42,558 bases of DNA. Source: an uncultured Prevotellaceae bacterium (GTDB lineage Bacteria; Bacteroidota; Bacteroidia; Bacteroidales; Bacteroidaceae). Positions 31,695 to 38,767 of this stretch are shown one piece after another. Under the pieces are notes generated by a model, which was not told the origin of the DNA, ran no database searches, and worked only from the letters and a program-made list of their open reading frames with translations. A program made the position numbers and the translations under genes. The stretch covers positions 1 through 42,558 of the forward strand of contig CAMVJU010000011.1 in the NCBI GenBank assembly GCA_947167935.1, in the 5' to 3' direction. Each line of letters opens with the position of its first letter. Position 1 is the stretch's first letter.

Positions 31695-32087
31695 TCAGGG
31701 AAGTGCTTTCTCTATCTCCTCAGGAGATACGGGCACGAAGTCGTCGGGTTCGCCCTGTTCGGTTTCCACCGTAGTCACCTTAGGCGTCTCTTCAACATTG
31801 GGAACTTCAGGGATTACAGGCTCTTCAACTTCTTCAACCTCAATGGGTTCTTCGGCAATAGGAGCAGGCGTTCCCTCTATTTCAGGCAGGTCAGGCAAGG
31901 CAGCCTGTTCCGTTGCAGGCTGCGCATCCGTTGCCTGCATATTCTCTGTGGCAGGTGAAACATTCTGGTTCTGTGCCTCCAGCTGCTCACGGGCATTGGT
32001 GGCGATGTAAAGACCTGTGAGGATACCCAGCAGGGCGATGACTACACCCACGATGATGGGGGTGATGGATGTTTTTCTATCTGACAT
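31695..32087 (-). CDS. Single-pass membrane protein with acidic Pro/Glu-rich tail
   Basis: 130 residues. A short basic N-terminus (MSDRKTSITP) is followed by one TM helix at about 10-30 (IIVGVVIALLGILTGLYIAT). A disordered tail of about 95 residues is very rich in Glu, Pro, Val and Ala (EEPIEVEEVEEPVIPEVP), with low-complexity repeats. No known domain. It overlaps the end of the upstream GH25 gene by 11 nt, so it is cotranslated. Topology suggests the tail is periplasmic, possibly spanning to peptidoglycan or outer membrane like a small TonB-type linker, but there is no TonB C-terminal domain. Confidence 0.65.
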   Translation of the reverse strand: MSDRKTSITPIIVGVVIALLGILTGLYIATNAREQLEAQNQNVSPATENMQATDAQPATEQAALPDLPEIEGTPAPIAEEPIEVEEVEEPVIPEVPNVEETPKVTTVETEQGEPDDFVPVSPEEIEKALP

Positions 32088-32862
32088 AGTACAATTCTCT
32101 TAATGAATGATCGCCCATGATGCGGCTCTTATCTACCTCGCCTTTCACACCGGCCAGGCGTCCGCGGCAGGTGTACTGCCAGATGATGTAGTCGCGTCCG
32201 TCAGCCAGCTGTGGCTGTTCATCGCTGTACATCGCAATCATCAGCGGATAGCCGTCGAGACGTCCCTGCAGGTGCTTGTTGTAGAAGTTGCGATAGGTAT
32301 AGACGAGCGGCTTCTGATGGTAGGCTTCCTCCATCAGCGTCAGCATCTTCGTCAATGAGTCGCAGAACTGTTCCGTAGGCATACCGGCATCAGTCTCCAC
32401 GTCGAGCATCGGGATAAGGTCCTGCTCTGCCGGCAGGCATTGCACTTGGAAGTTATGCAGCTGCAGCTGTGTGTCAATCTTTGGACGGAAGAAATGGTAG
32501 CTGCCCACCTTCAGGTCGTGGTTATGGGCCATCTCTATGTTACGCAGGTAGAGCGGGTCCTGGTTGTCGCTGCCCTCAGTACATTTCAGGTAGACGTAGG
32601 CCATATTCGTGTCGTCGCCCACAGCATTCCAGAACACCTCGTTCTGATAATGGCTCACGTCGATGCCGTGTACATGGGCACAGGTGTCCTCGCAAGTGTG
32701 GAAGGGGTCGGCGTCGTGGATACTGAGCTTCAAGGGCTTGACCACATGCTTCACGGTGCGGCGTGTGCGACGGCTCTTGCGTCGTCTGGGTGCAGCATCG
32801 CAGATAGTGCCCACTACAAAGCAGAAAAGAAGGAAAAGAAATATCTTTTTCATCACGTTCAT
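32077..32862 (-). CDS. GH25 family lysozyme, exported
   Basis: A muramidase-like glycoside hydrolase of about 261 residues. Signal peptide about 1-23, then an Arg/Lys-rich linker (RRRKSRRTRRTVK). The GH25 barrel covers about 64-255: catalytic Asp68 in HGIDVSHYQ, YLKCTEG, KVGSYHFFRP, the DxE pair Asp154/Glu156 in PMLDVETD, and IIWQYT near the end. Similar to phage and bacterial lysozymes of the Cpl-1 type. Two starts are possible: ATG 32862, or ATG 32853 giving MKKIFLFLLF. The promoter box ends 13 nt before the first. Probably acts on peptidoglycan in the periplasm or on other bacteria; the context gives no toxin partner or immunity gene. Confidence 0.88.
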   Translation of the reverse strand: MNVMKKIFLFLLFCFVVGTICDAAPRRRKSRRTRRTVKHVVKPLKLSIHDADPFHTCEDTCAHVHGIDVSHYQNEVFWNAVGDDTNMAYVYLKCTEGSDNQDPLYLRNIEMAHNHDLKVGSYHFFRPKIDTQLQLHNFQVQCLPAEQDLIPMLDVETDAGMPTEQFCDSLTKMLTLMEEAYHQKPLVYTYRNFYNKHLQGRLDGYPLMIAMYSDEQPQLADGRDYIIWQYTCRGRLAGVKGEVDKSRIMGDHSLRELYYVR

Positions 32863-32875
32863 TGATTACGAATTG

Positions 32876-32883
32876 CAAAATTA
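32876..32883 (-). promoter_or_regulatory. -7 box TAATTTTG for the GH25 operon
   Basis: TAATTTTGCAATTCG on the minus strand, 13 nt before ATG 32862. Confidence 0.65.
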
Positions 32884-32936
32884 CTATTTTTCGGCAAGAA
32901 AAAAGCAGAAGATGGGCGATATTTAGATTTATTTTG

Positions 32937-32944
32937 TAATTTTG
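32937..32944 (+). promoter_or_regulatory. -7 box TAATTTTG for the C11 protease gene
   Basis: TAATTTTGCACGC, 24 nt before ATG 32969. It is divergent from the GH25 promoter in a 106-nt spacer and closely resembles the DUF4468 promoter (TAATTTTGCACGC in both). Confidence 0.7.
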
Positions 32945-32968
32945 CACGCAAAACAACAAAAGTAAATA

Positions 32969-34213
32969 ATGAGACCTCTTTTAATACCCATCTTTTGTGC
33001 CTTGTTCCTCACCGCCTGTCACAAGCACAAGAACGACGATCCAGAGCCCAAGGCTAATCTCAGCGTATTGGTGTATATTGCCGGCGACTGCAATTTGGAT
33101 GCCAGCTACTACGACTATGAAGAGCAACGCACCATCAACTTCGTAGACGAGGACATCCGTCAGATGATGGAAGGCAGCAAGCAGCTGTCGAAGCAGCAAA
33201 ACCTGATTGTCTTTGTAGACCGCAAGAATCTCCCACCCTATTTCCTCAAGGTGGCCAACGGCGACACCACCCGCCTGTACACCTATCCCGAGGAGATGAA
33301 GTCGAGCGACGCCGCCACGCTGAAGAATGCCCTGCAGTGGGTGAAGGACAACTTTGAGGCAGAAAACTATGGCCTGTCACTTTGGGGACATGCCGACGGA
33401 TGGACCATCAGCCCAGCCCGTGCAGCCAATGCTCCACGCCGTGCCTACGGACAGGACACCGCCAACGGCACCACATGGATGAATATTCCTGATATGGCAA
33501 AGGCCTTGGAGGATGTATGCGCTGGCAAACCCCTGCGTTTCATCTTTGCCGACTGCTGCTGTTTCCAGAGCATCGAATCGGCATACGAGCTGCGCAACTG
33601 CACCGATTATGTCATTGGTTCGCCTGCCGAGATTCCTGGCGAGGGTGCACCCTATAACACCGTCATCCCTGCACTCTTCAGCAACACCAACTATTGGCAG
33701 CTGGCTGTCGATGCCTACTTCGCGCAGAAGTCGGAGGACTATGAGGAGCCGCTGTCAGTCATCAAGACATCCGAGCTTGAGAACCTGGCACAGGCCACGA
33801 AGGCTGCCCTCACACAGAGCCTGGAGCCGCTGAACAGCGACGGCACCAACTTTCCCGACGTCAGCAGCCTCATCTATTATTACGACCATTGCCTCTACGA
33901 CATGAATGATTTCATGCTGCGCAACACCTCTTCCGATGTCTATACGCAATGGAAACGCAGCTACGATGCAGCTGTGCCCTACAAGAAGATGGCAACGGTG
34001 TGGATGAGCAACAATCACGTGCCCTATATGGACTGCACCATCTTCAGCGATTTCGACGTGACAGAGGAGCGCTTTGGTGGCGTCAATATGTATGTGGCAC
34101 AGAATGCGAATACCTTATCTACACGCAACCGCAGCTACGCAGAGAAGCAGCGCCTGACAATCAGCCAGATGCAGTGGTACAAGGCAGCCGGCTATGATGC
34201 GTTGGGATGGTAA
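32969..34213 (+). CDS. Clostripain-family (C11) cysteine protease lipoprotein
   Basis: A 414-residue caspase-fold protease. Lipoprotein signal 1-16 with lipobox LFLTAC (Cys17), followed by HKHKNDDPEP. The catalytic dyad is His141 in LSLWGHADGW and Cys197 in FADCCCFQSIESAYE (family pattern DxC; here a run of three Cys at 196-198). NLSVLVYIAGDCNLD matches the first strand of the C11 domain, where the family usually has MVYMAADNNL. GSPAEIPGEGAPY contains the conserved Glu region. Clostripain-type enzymes cut after Arg or Lys, often after self-maturation; a self-cleavage site is not obvious here. Anchored in the outer membrane or periplasm. It ends 3 nt before the convergent TPR gene. Confidence 0.87.
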   Translation: MRPLLIPIFCALFLTACHKHKNDDPEPKANLSVLVYIAGDCNLDASYYDYEEQRTINFVDEDIRQMMEGSKQLSKQQNLIVFVDRKNLPPYFLKVANGDTTRLYTYPEEMKSSDAATLKNALQWVKDNFEAENYGLSLWGHADGWTISPARAANAPRRAYGQDTANGTTWMNIPDMAKALEDVCAGKPLRFIFADCCCFQSIESAYELRNCTDYVIGSPAEIPGEGAPYNTVIPALFSNTNYWQLAVDAYFAQKSEDYEEPLSVIKTSELENLAQATKAALTQSLEPLNSDGTNFPDVSSLIYYYDHCLYDMNDFMLRNTSSDVYTQWKRSYDAAVPYKKMATVWMSNNHVPYMDCTIFSDFDVTEERFGGVNMYVAQNANTLSTRNRSYAEKQRLTISQMQWYKAAGYDALGW

Positions 34214-34216
34214 GGC

Positions 34217-36412
34217 TTAGAGAGCGTCAAGCATTAGACGAATATCAGTATCGGTGATACCGTGCTGCAGAAGGAGTTCATGCTCAGTACCGTGCATGAA
34301 CTCTTTTTCTATGTCGATGCCGTCGTCACCCTGGGTGCTGATAAACTGGCGGAACATGCTGATAGCGGTGACTATGTGTCCTGAAAGCCAAAGAGAGTAG
34401 CCATAGTTGAGCATATCGGCAGGCAGGGGATGCTCTTCAGCCAAAAGCTGACAGTACATTTTCTCAGCCTGCTCATACTTGCCGCTGAGAGTGAGCGCCC
34501 AAGCAAGCACACGACTGACGGACAGGTCATCGGGATAGAGATAATTAAGCTTGTAGAGCAGTTTCAGCGCCTCTTCGCTGCGAAGCAGGTTGACGAGGCA
34601 CACGGCAGCGTTGAGCTGGTAGGAGCGATGGTCGGGCTGTTGCTCCAGCAGGGCGTTGTAGACATCGAGTGCCTCCTCATACTCCTGACTGCCAAAGAGG
34701 GCACGTGCCAATGCTGCCTTAGCCCGCTCGTTGTCAGGTTGCATCTGCAAGGCCTGACGATAGCAGATAAGCGGCGAGGGCAGCGAGGTAAGAGGCGAGT
34801 GCTGCAGAGCCGTACCCATCATCATATAGTATTGGAAGTCATGCTGCTGCTCCTCGGAAATATTCGCCAGGATGCTGACAGCCTCTGCATAGCGGTGGCG
34901 TTTCAACAGGAAGCGGGCTACGGAGAGATGTGATGCGGCAGGCGTATGAATGGCAGCCAGCAGGGGATGCGAGAAGAACAGCGTATGTTCGAAGGGGTTG
35001 TAGAACTCGCTGCGAGTGGTAAACAAGCGGAAGAAGCGATAGAGGTCCTGCAAGTAGAGGCGACGTATGAAGGCCGGCGTCTCCTGCTGATCATCTGCAA
35101 ACTCGCCACCCATAGGCATCGCTGTGGCCTCGCCGTCCTCAATCATCTTCAACATGCTCTGCGGCAGGCGGTCGAGCACCTGATTGAAAGCCAAGACGAA
35201 GGAATACTTGTCGCTGTCGCAGAAAGCTGACAGGCGAGTGACGCCCTTGAGGAACTTATTACCGCGAGAATTGTTCCAAATCTCACTGATGTCGGGATGC
35301 TGCGAGTAGAAGGGCACGAACCAGTTGCTGAGCTGGCTAAAGAAGGGGAAGCGCTTCATCTGCGAGAAACCGCCGAAATAGATATCGGCACCCTGCCGCT
35401 GCATGTCCACCATGCGTTTCAGACTCTTCTCCATGCGTTCCATATTCTCCTCGGCAGCCTCAGGATGCAGGATGTCGTCGAGGCTGTCCTCGTCCATCTC
35501 GACAAGCCCCCGACGTGTCACCTTGATATTGCTACCGTTCATGAGGTCGGGCAGTATCTCCTTCTGAATAGTATGTGTATCGGCATCGGCCTCTGTACAG
35601 TAGATAAGCTGCATCTGCAACTCGGCCAGCTCGTTGCGTGTCTGTTCGTCCTCGCACAGCGAAGCGATGGTATCACCTATCTCGGTGAAGAGCCGCGACG
35701 CCGTAGTGTCGCTGCAGCCAACTACGAACACCCAACCCACAAGGGCCCGCTGGCGAACATGCTCATCGGTGCTCTGGCGGTAGACCTCGGCCAACACACG
35801 GAATTTCTGAGGACAGAACGTCTGCAATGCCGACAGCGTGATGGCACTGACCAGCATCTGCTGGTCGTTGGAGGAGAGCGTAGGCGACAGGAGCATCTCG
35901 AGGAAGACATCGGCCAGCTGCTGACGCCATTGACGCGAGGTGACGATGTAGTCGAAGAGATCGTTCATCAGCTGCCAGTGCTCCTGGTAGAGCGTCGAGG
36001 TTTGGGCATTACCCGATTTCTCCAGCTGCAGCATGGCCAGACTTCCCACGAAGTCCTCCATCGCAGCACGTACCGACTTCATCGACCAGTCTTTCCTGAT
36101 CTTACGCGGACGCAGGTGCAGGCCTTTCATATACGGGCTGTCGGCTATCTGCCAAGTGGTGATGATATTTGCCGTAATCACATACATACGGCGCAGCAGC
36201 TGATTGTAGACCGCCTCACGCTGAGGGTCTTCAAAGCCACGCTGCCAATAGTCGGCCATCAGCCGATAGTCGTCACGCAGGCTGATAAGCGCATCCATAT
36301 CAGTCTGTCGCGGATGGGTGAGCAAATAGTTCTCAAGGGCATCGATGCTCTTGCCCAGCTGCCGGTTCAGCACCAGCTCCAGAATCTCATTCAGTTCGTC
36401 GTTCTGCTTCAA
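34217..36412 (-). CDS. TPR-containing protein of unknown function
   Basis: A 731-residue cytoplasmic protein with no signal peptide or TM segment. The N-terminal about 480 residues are helical without a recognised domain (QRGFEDPQREAVYNQLLRRM, HLRPRKIRKDWSMKSVRAAM, GGFSQMKRFPFFSQLSNWF). The C-terminal part (about 505-690) holds tetratricopeptide repeats: AVSILANISEEQQHDFQYYM, RQALQMQPDNERAKAALARA, YEEALDVYNALLEQQPDHRS and YEQAEKMYCQLL. Between two repeats, HSPLTSLPSPL is encoded by a period-7 tract (34773-34800) and looks inserted. It is a lineage-restricted Prevotellaceae/Bacteroidota protein as far as I can judge. It is the last gene of the coaBC-radA-SBP strand run, separated from SBP by another heptad tract. 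Confidence 0.75.
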   Translation of the reverse strand: MKQNDELNEILELVLNRQLGKSIDALENYLLTHPRQTDMDALISLRDDYRLMADYWQRGFEDPQREAVYNQLLRRMYVITANIITTWQIADSPYMKGLHLRPRKIRKDWSMKSVRAAMEDFVGSLAMLQLEKSGNAQTSTLYQEHWQLMNDLFDYIVTSRQWRQQLADVFLEMLLSPTLSSNDQQMLVSAITLSALQTFCPQKFRVLAEVYRQSTDEHVRQRALVGWVFVVGCSDTTASRLFTEIGDTIASLCEDEQTRNELAELQMQLIYCTEADADTHTIQKEILPDLMNGSNIKVTRRGLVEMDEDSLDDILHPEAAEENMERMEKSLKRMVDMQRQGADIYFGGFSQMKRFPFFSQLSNWFVPFYSQHPDISEIWNNSRGNKFLKGVTRLSAFCDSDKYSFVLAFNQVLDRLPQSMLKMIEDGEATAMPMGGEFADDQQETPAFIRRLYLQDLYRFFRLFTTRSEFYNPFEHTLFFSHPLLAAIHTPAASHLSVARFLLKRHRYAEAVSILANISEEQQHDFQYYMMMGTALQHSPLTSLPSPLICYRQALQMQPDNERAKAALARALFGSQEYEEALDVYNALLEQQPDHRSYQLNAAVCLVNLLRSEEALKLLYKLNYLYPDDLSVSRVLAWALTLSGKYEQAEKMYCQLLAEEHPLPADMLNYGYSLWLSGHIVTAISMFRQFISTQGDDGIDIEKEFMHGTEHELLLQHGITDTDIRLMLDAL
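34773..34800. repeat. Period-7 tract inside the TPR gene
   Basis: Units GGCGAGG, GCAGCGA, GGTAAGA, GGCGAGT are read on the minus strand as roughly HSPLTSLPSP between two TPR motifs. Confidence 0.5.
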
Positions 36413-36416
36413 TTTC

Positions 36417-36459
36417 TCAATCCTTCAATGTTCAATAGTCAATGGTCAATGTCCAATGG
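36417..36459. repeat. Period-7 tract TCAATNN between TPR and SBP genes
   Basis: Units TCAATCCT, TCAATGT, TCAATAG, TCAATGG, TCAATGT, CCAATGG. The SBP stop codon (36446-36448, read on the minus strand) and its last residues are encoded in the tract. Confidence 0.75.
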
Positions 36460-37288
36460 AATCCACAATCTCAGGTCTGACGTGACAGCAGGAGGCTATC
36501 AGGCTGCGATAGTTGGTGAGACCACGGGCAGCAATGCTGTCGGAGGCCTGTTGCCATACTTTCACAAAACGCTCCACCCTGCTGTGCATAGCCGTATCGG
36601 CCATCACGTCAGATCGGAAGACAAGCACACCCAGGTGCTGCCCCGTCTCGTCAGTAGACATCAGCACAGGATGACCTTCCGTGCGAGCAACGGTGGCCTG
36701 TGGCTCTGGCAGGAACATGGCGTCCATGATGCCGTTCTGCAACATCGACAGGCGCACGTTGATGTCGTTGATTTGTATGCGGAAGACATGCTCGGGTTCC
36801 AAGCCTGACTTTTCAATAATCTGCTGCGCCAGCATGTCGGTAGCCGAGTGGCGTGTCATCGCCACCATCTTGTCGTCGAGCTGCGTGAGCAGGGTGAGAC
36901 GTGCCGCCTTGTTGGTGATGAGTTGCCAAGACAGCGTTGTCTTTGCCACCTGCTCTACTGGCGTACCATTCTGCTTCAGCCAATCCATCCGCACGGTGTC
37001 GGTTGTCATGCCGTGCACACGGCTACGCACAATGGCGGTGTCCTGATCCATCTGTGCCTGATAGGGAATGAGCTGCACGCTGACGCCCTCATGGTCGAAC
37101 CAACCCTTCTGCTGCGCCAGATAGAGCGGCAGACAGTCGAGCGTAGGCGTCACCGCTATTCGCAGCACATCGTCGTCCAGTCCTCCGACAGTCACCTGCT
37201 GCACCTCTTCCTTCGGTTGCTCCTTGCTGCAAGCACAAAGGAGCAATAGTGCTATGAAATATAAAATGTGTTTCAACTTTTCAATCAT
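36446..37288 (-). CDS. Solute-binding lipoprotein, NMT1/ThiY-SsuA-like
   Basis: About 280 residues. Lipoprotein signal with lipobox LLLCAC then SKEQPKEE. The mature protein resembles type-2 periplasmic binding proteins of the NMT1/SsuA/ThiY group: VLRIAVTPTLDCLPLYLAQQ, KGWFDHEGVSVQLIPY, TTDTVRMDWLKQ, MLQNGIMDAMFLPEPQA. Such proteins deliver thiamine precursors, sulfonates or similar small molecules to ABC importers. No permease or ATPase gene is adjacent, so it is an orphan here. The true start is ATG 37288, inside a period-7 tract; the codon before it is TTG. The stop is inside another heptad tract. Confidence 0.8.
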   Translation of the reverse strand: MIEKLKHILYFIALLLLCACSKEQPKEEVQQVTVGGLDDDVLRIAVTPTLDCLPLYLAQQKGWFDHEGVSVQLIPYQAQMDQDTAIVRSRVHGMTTDTVRMDWLKQNGTPVEQVAKTTLSWQLITNKAARLTLLTQLDDKMVAMTRHSATDMLAQQIIEKSGLEPEHVFRIQINDINVRLSMLQNGIMDAMFLPEPQATVARTEGHPVLMSTDETGQHLGVLVFRSDVMADTAMHSRVERFVKVWQQASDSIAARGLTNYRSLIASCCHVRPEIVDSIGH

Positions 37289-37308
37289 CAATCATCAATT
37301 ATCAATCA
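37281..37308. repeat. Period-7 tract TCAATCA between SBP and radA
   Basis: Four units (TCAATCA, TCAATCA, TCAATTA, TCAATCA). The tract contains the SBP start codon (37288-37286) and the radA stop (37306-37308). Confidence 0.8.
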
Positions 37309-38733
37309 TCCAAACAAAAGCCTTAGCGCCTCCTCCACCTTGCGCACAGGATGCAGCTCGATACCAGGCTTCTTGTTAGCAAAGGCACGCATATTGTAGC
37401 GTGGGACGATGATATGCTGGAAGCCGAGCTTTGCAGCCTCCTGCACACGCTGCTCGATACGGCTCACAGGGCGCACCTCGCCACTCAATCCCACCTCACC
37501 GCACATACACCAGCCAGCCTCAATGGGCGTATCGACATTACTCGACAGCACGGCGGCGATAATGCTCAGGTCGAGACCCATATCGGTGGAACGCAATCCG
37601 CCGGCGATGTTGATGAATACGTCTTTCTGCATCAGCTTGAAGCCTACGCGCTTCTCCAGCACGGCCAGCAGCATATTCAGTCGACGCTGGTCGAAACCTG
37701 TGGCCTGACGCTGCGGCGTGCCGTAGGCAGCACTCGACACCAGGGCCTGCGTCTCCATCAGGAAAGGCCTTACACCCTCGATGGCAGCGCTGATAGCCAC
37801 ACCCGAGAGACCGTCGTGTTCCTCGCTGAGCAGCAGCTCCGAGGGATTGCTCACCTGCCGCAAGCCGTCCTGCGTCATCTCGTAGATGCCCAGCTCCGAC
37901 GTGCTTCCGAAGCGATTCTTTATAGAGCGCAGGATGCGGTAGGTATAGTGCTGATCGCCCTCAAACTGTATGACAGTGTCGACGATATGTTCCAGGATCT
38001 TCGGCCCTGCCAGCGTGCCTTCCTTGGTGATGTGTCCGATGAGTACGACAGGCACGCCGCTGGTTTTGGCAAAGCGCAGCAGCGAGCTGGCACACTCACG
38101 CACCTGGGCGATGCTGCCTGCCGACGACTCCACGGTCTCCGTAGCAATAGTCTGAATGGAGTCGACCACCACGAGGTCGGGCTGCACCTCCTCGATGTGT
38201 CCGAAGATGGTTTCCAGCGACGTCTCACAAAGGATGAGGAAGGTGTCGGAATCCTTGGCGGCAGGGTTGATGCGCTCAGCACGCATCTTCAGCTGATGGG
38301 CGCTCTCCTCGCCGCTGACGTAGAGGATGCGCAGGGCCCCATTAGCCCCATTGGCCCCATCACCCAGCGCCAGCACCGTCTGCAGCAACAGCGTAGACTT
38401 GCCAATGCCCGGCTCGCCGCCCAGGAGGACGATGCTGCCAGGCACCAGGCCGCCGCCGAGCACACGATCCAGCTCGCCGTCGTGCATAGAGATGCGGCGT
38501 TCGTCCTGATCAGCAATCTCACGTAACCTAACAGGACGGCTGGTGCGCAGCGCACGACCTGCCACAGAGGCTGCCGACGGGATGCCTGCCGTAAAACCAC
38601 CACGCGAGGGCGCAGCAGCCACCTTGATCTCCTGGAACGTGTTCCATTGTCCGCAGGCAGGACATTTGCCAATCCATTTCGGGGACTCCTGTCCGCAGTT
38701 AGAACAAACGTATGCTATCTTATCCTTGGCCAT
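37306..38733 (-). CDS. radA: DNA repair protein RadA
   Basis: A RecA-like ATPase that promotes branch migration in recombination. An N-terminal four-Cys zinc finger (Cys10, Cys13, Cys24, Cys27: CSNCG...CPACG) is followed by the ATPase core with Walker A GGEPGIGKSTLL, then VSGEES, the Walker B strand LVVVDSIQT and the RadA signature IKNRFGS. The Lon-protease-like C-terminal domain carries GYIA-type AGGLRSTDMGLDLSIIAAV. A short insertion GANGANGA after the Walker A helix, before LRILYVSGEES, is encoded by a 9-nt tandem repeat (38337-38363) and is not family sequence. Start at ATG 38733; the TTG two codons upstream lies in a repeat tract. Confidence 0.95.
   Translation of the reverse strand: MAKDKIAYVCSNCGQESPKWIGKCPACGQWNTFQEIKVAAAPSRGGFTAGIPSAASVAGRALRTSRPVRLREIADQDERRISMHDGELDRVLGGGLVPGSIVLLGGEPGIGKSTLLLQTVLALGDGANGANGALRILYVSGEESAHQLKMRAERINPAAKDSDTFLILCETSLETIFGHIEEVQPDLVVVDSIQTIATETVESSAGSIAQVRECASSLLRFAKTSGVPVVLIGHITKEGTLAGPKILEHIVDTVIQFEGDQHYTYRILRSIKNRFGSTSELGIYEMTQDGLRQVSNPSELLLSEEHDGLSGVAISAAIEGVRPFLMETQALVSSAAYGTPQRQATGFDQRRLNMLLAVLEKRVGFKLMQKDVFINIAGGLRSTDMGLDLSIIAAVLSSNVDTPIEAGWCMCGEVGLSGEVRPVSRIEQRVQEAAKLGFQHIIVPRYNMRAFANKKPGIELHPVRKVEEALRLLFG
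38337..38363. repeat. Period-9 tandem repeat inside radA
   Basis: Three 9-nt units on the + strand: CCCCATTAG, CCCCATTGG, CCCCATCAC, giving N-G-A triplets in RadA. Confidence 0.75.
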
Positions 38734-38735
38734 CT

Positions 38736-38767
38736 TCAATCGTTCAATCCTTCAATCTTTCAATTTT
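38736..38767. repeat. Period-8 tract TCAATCNT between radA and coaBC
   Basis: Four 8-nt units TCAATCGT, TCAATCCT, TCAATCTT, TCAATTTT. They encode the last residues of CoaBC (KIERLKD) and its stop (38744-38746). Confidence 0.8.

Noticed and set aside
35297..36808. 503-codon plus-strand frame opposite the TPR and SBP genes
   Set aside because: It spans two real minus-strand genes and the repeat spacer between them, is His/Leu-rich without motifs, and is therefore a shadow frame.
37351..38526. 391-codon plus-strand frame opposite radA
   Set aside because: Shadow of radA, whose catalytic motifs are all intact on the minus strand.
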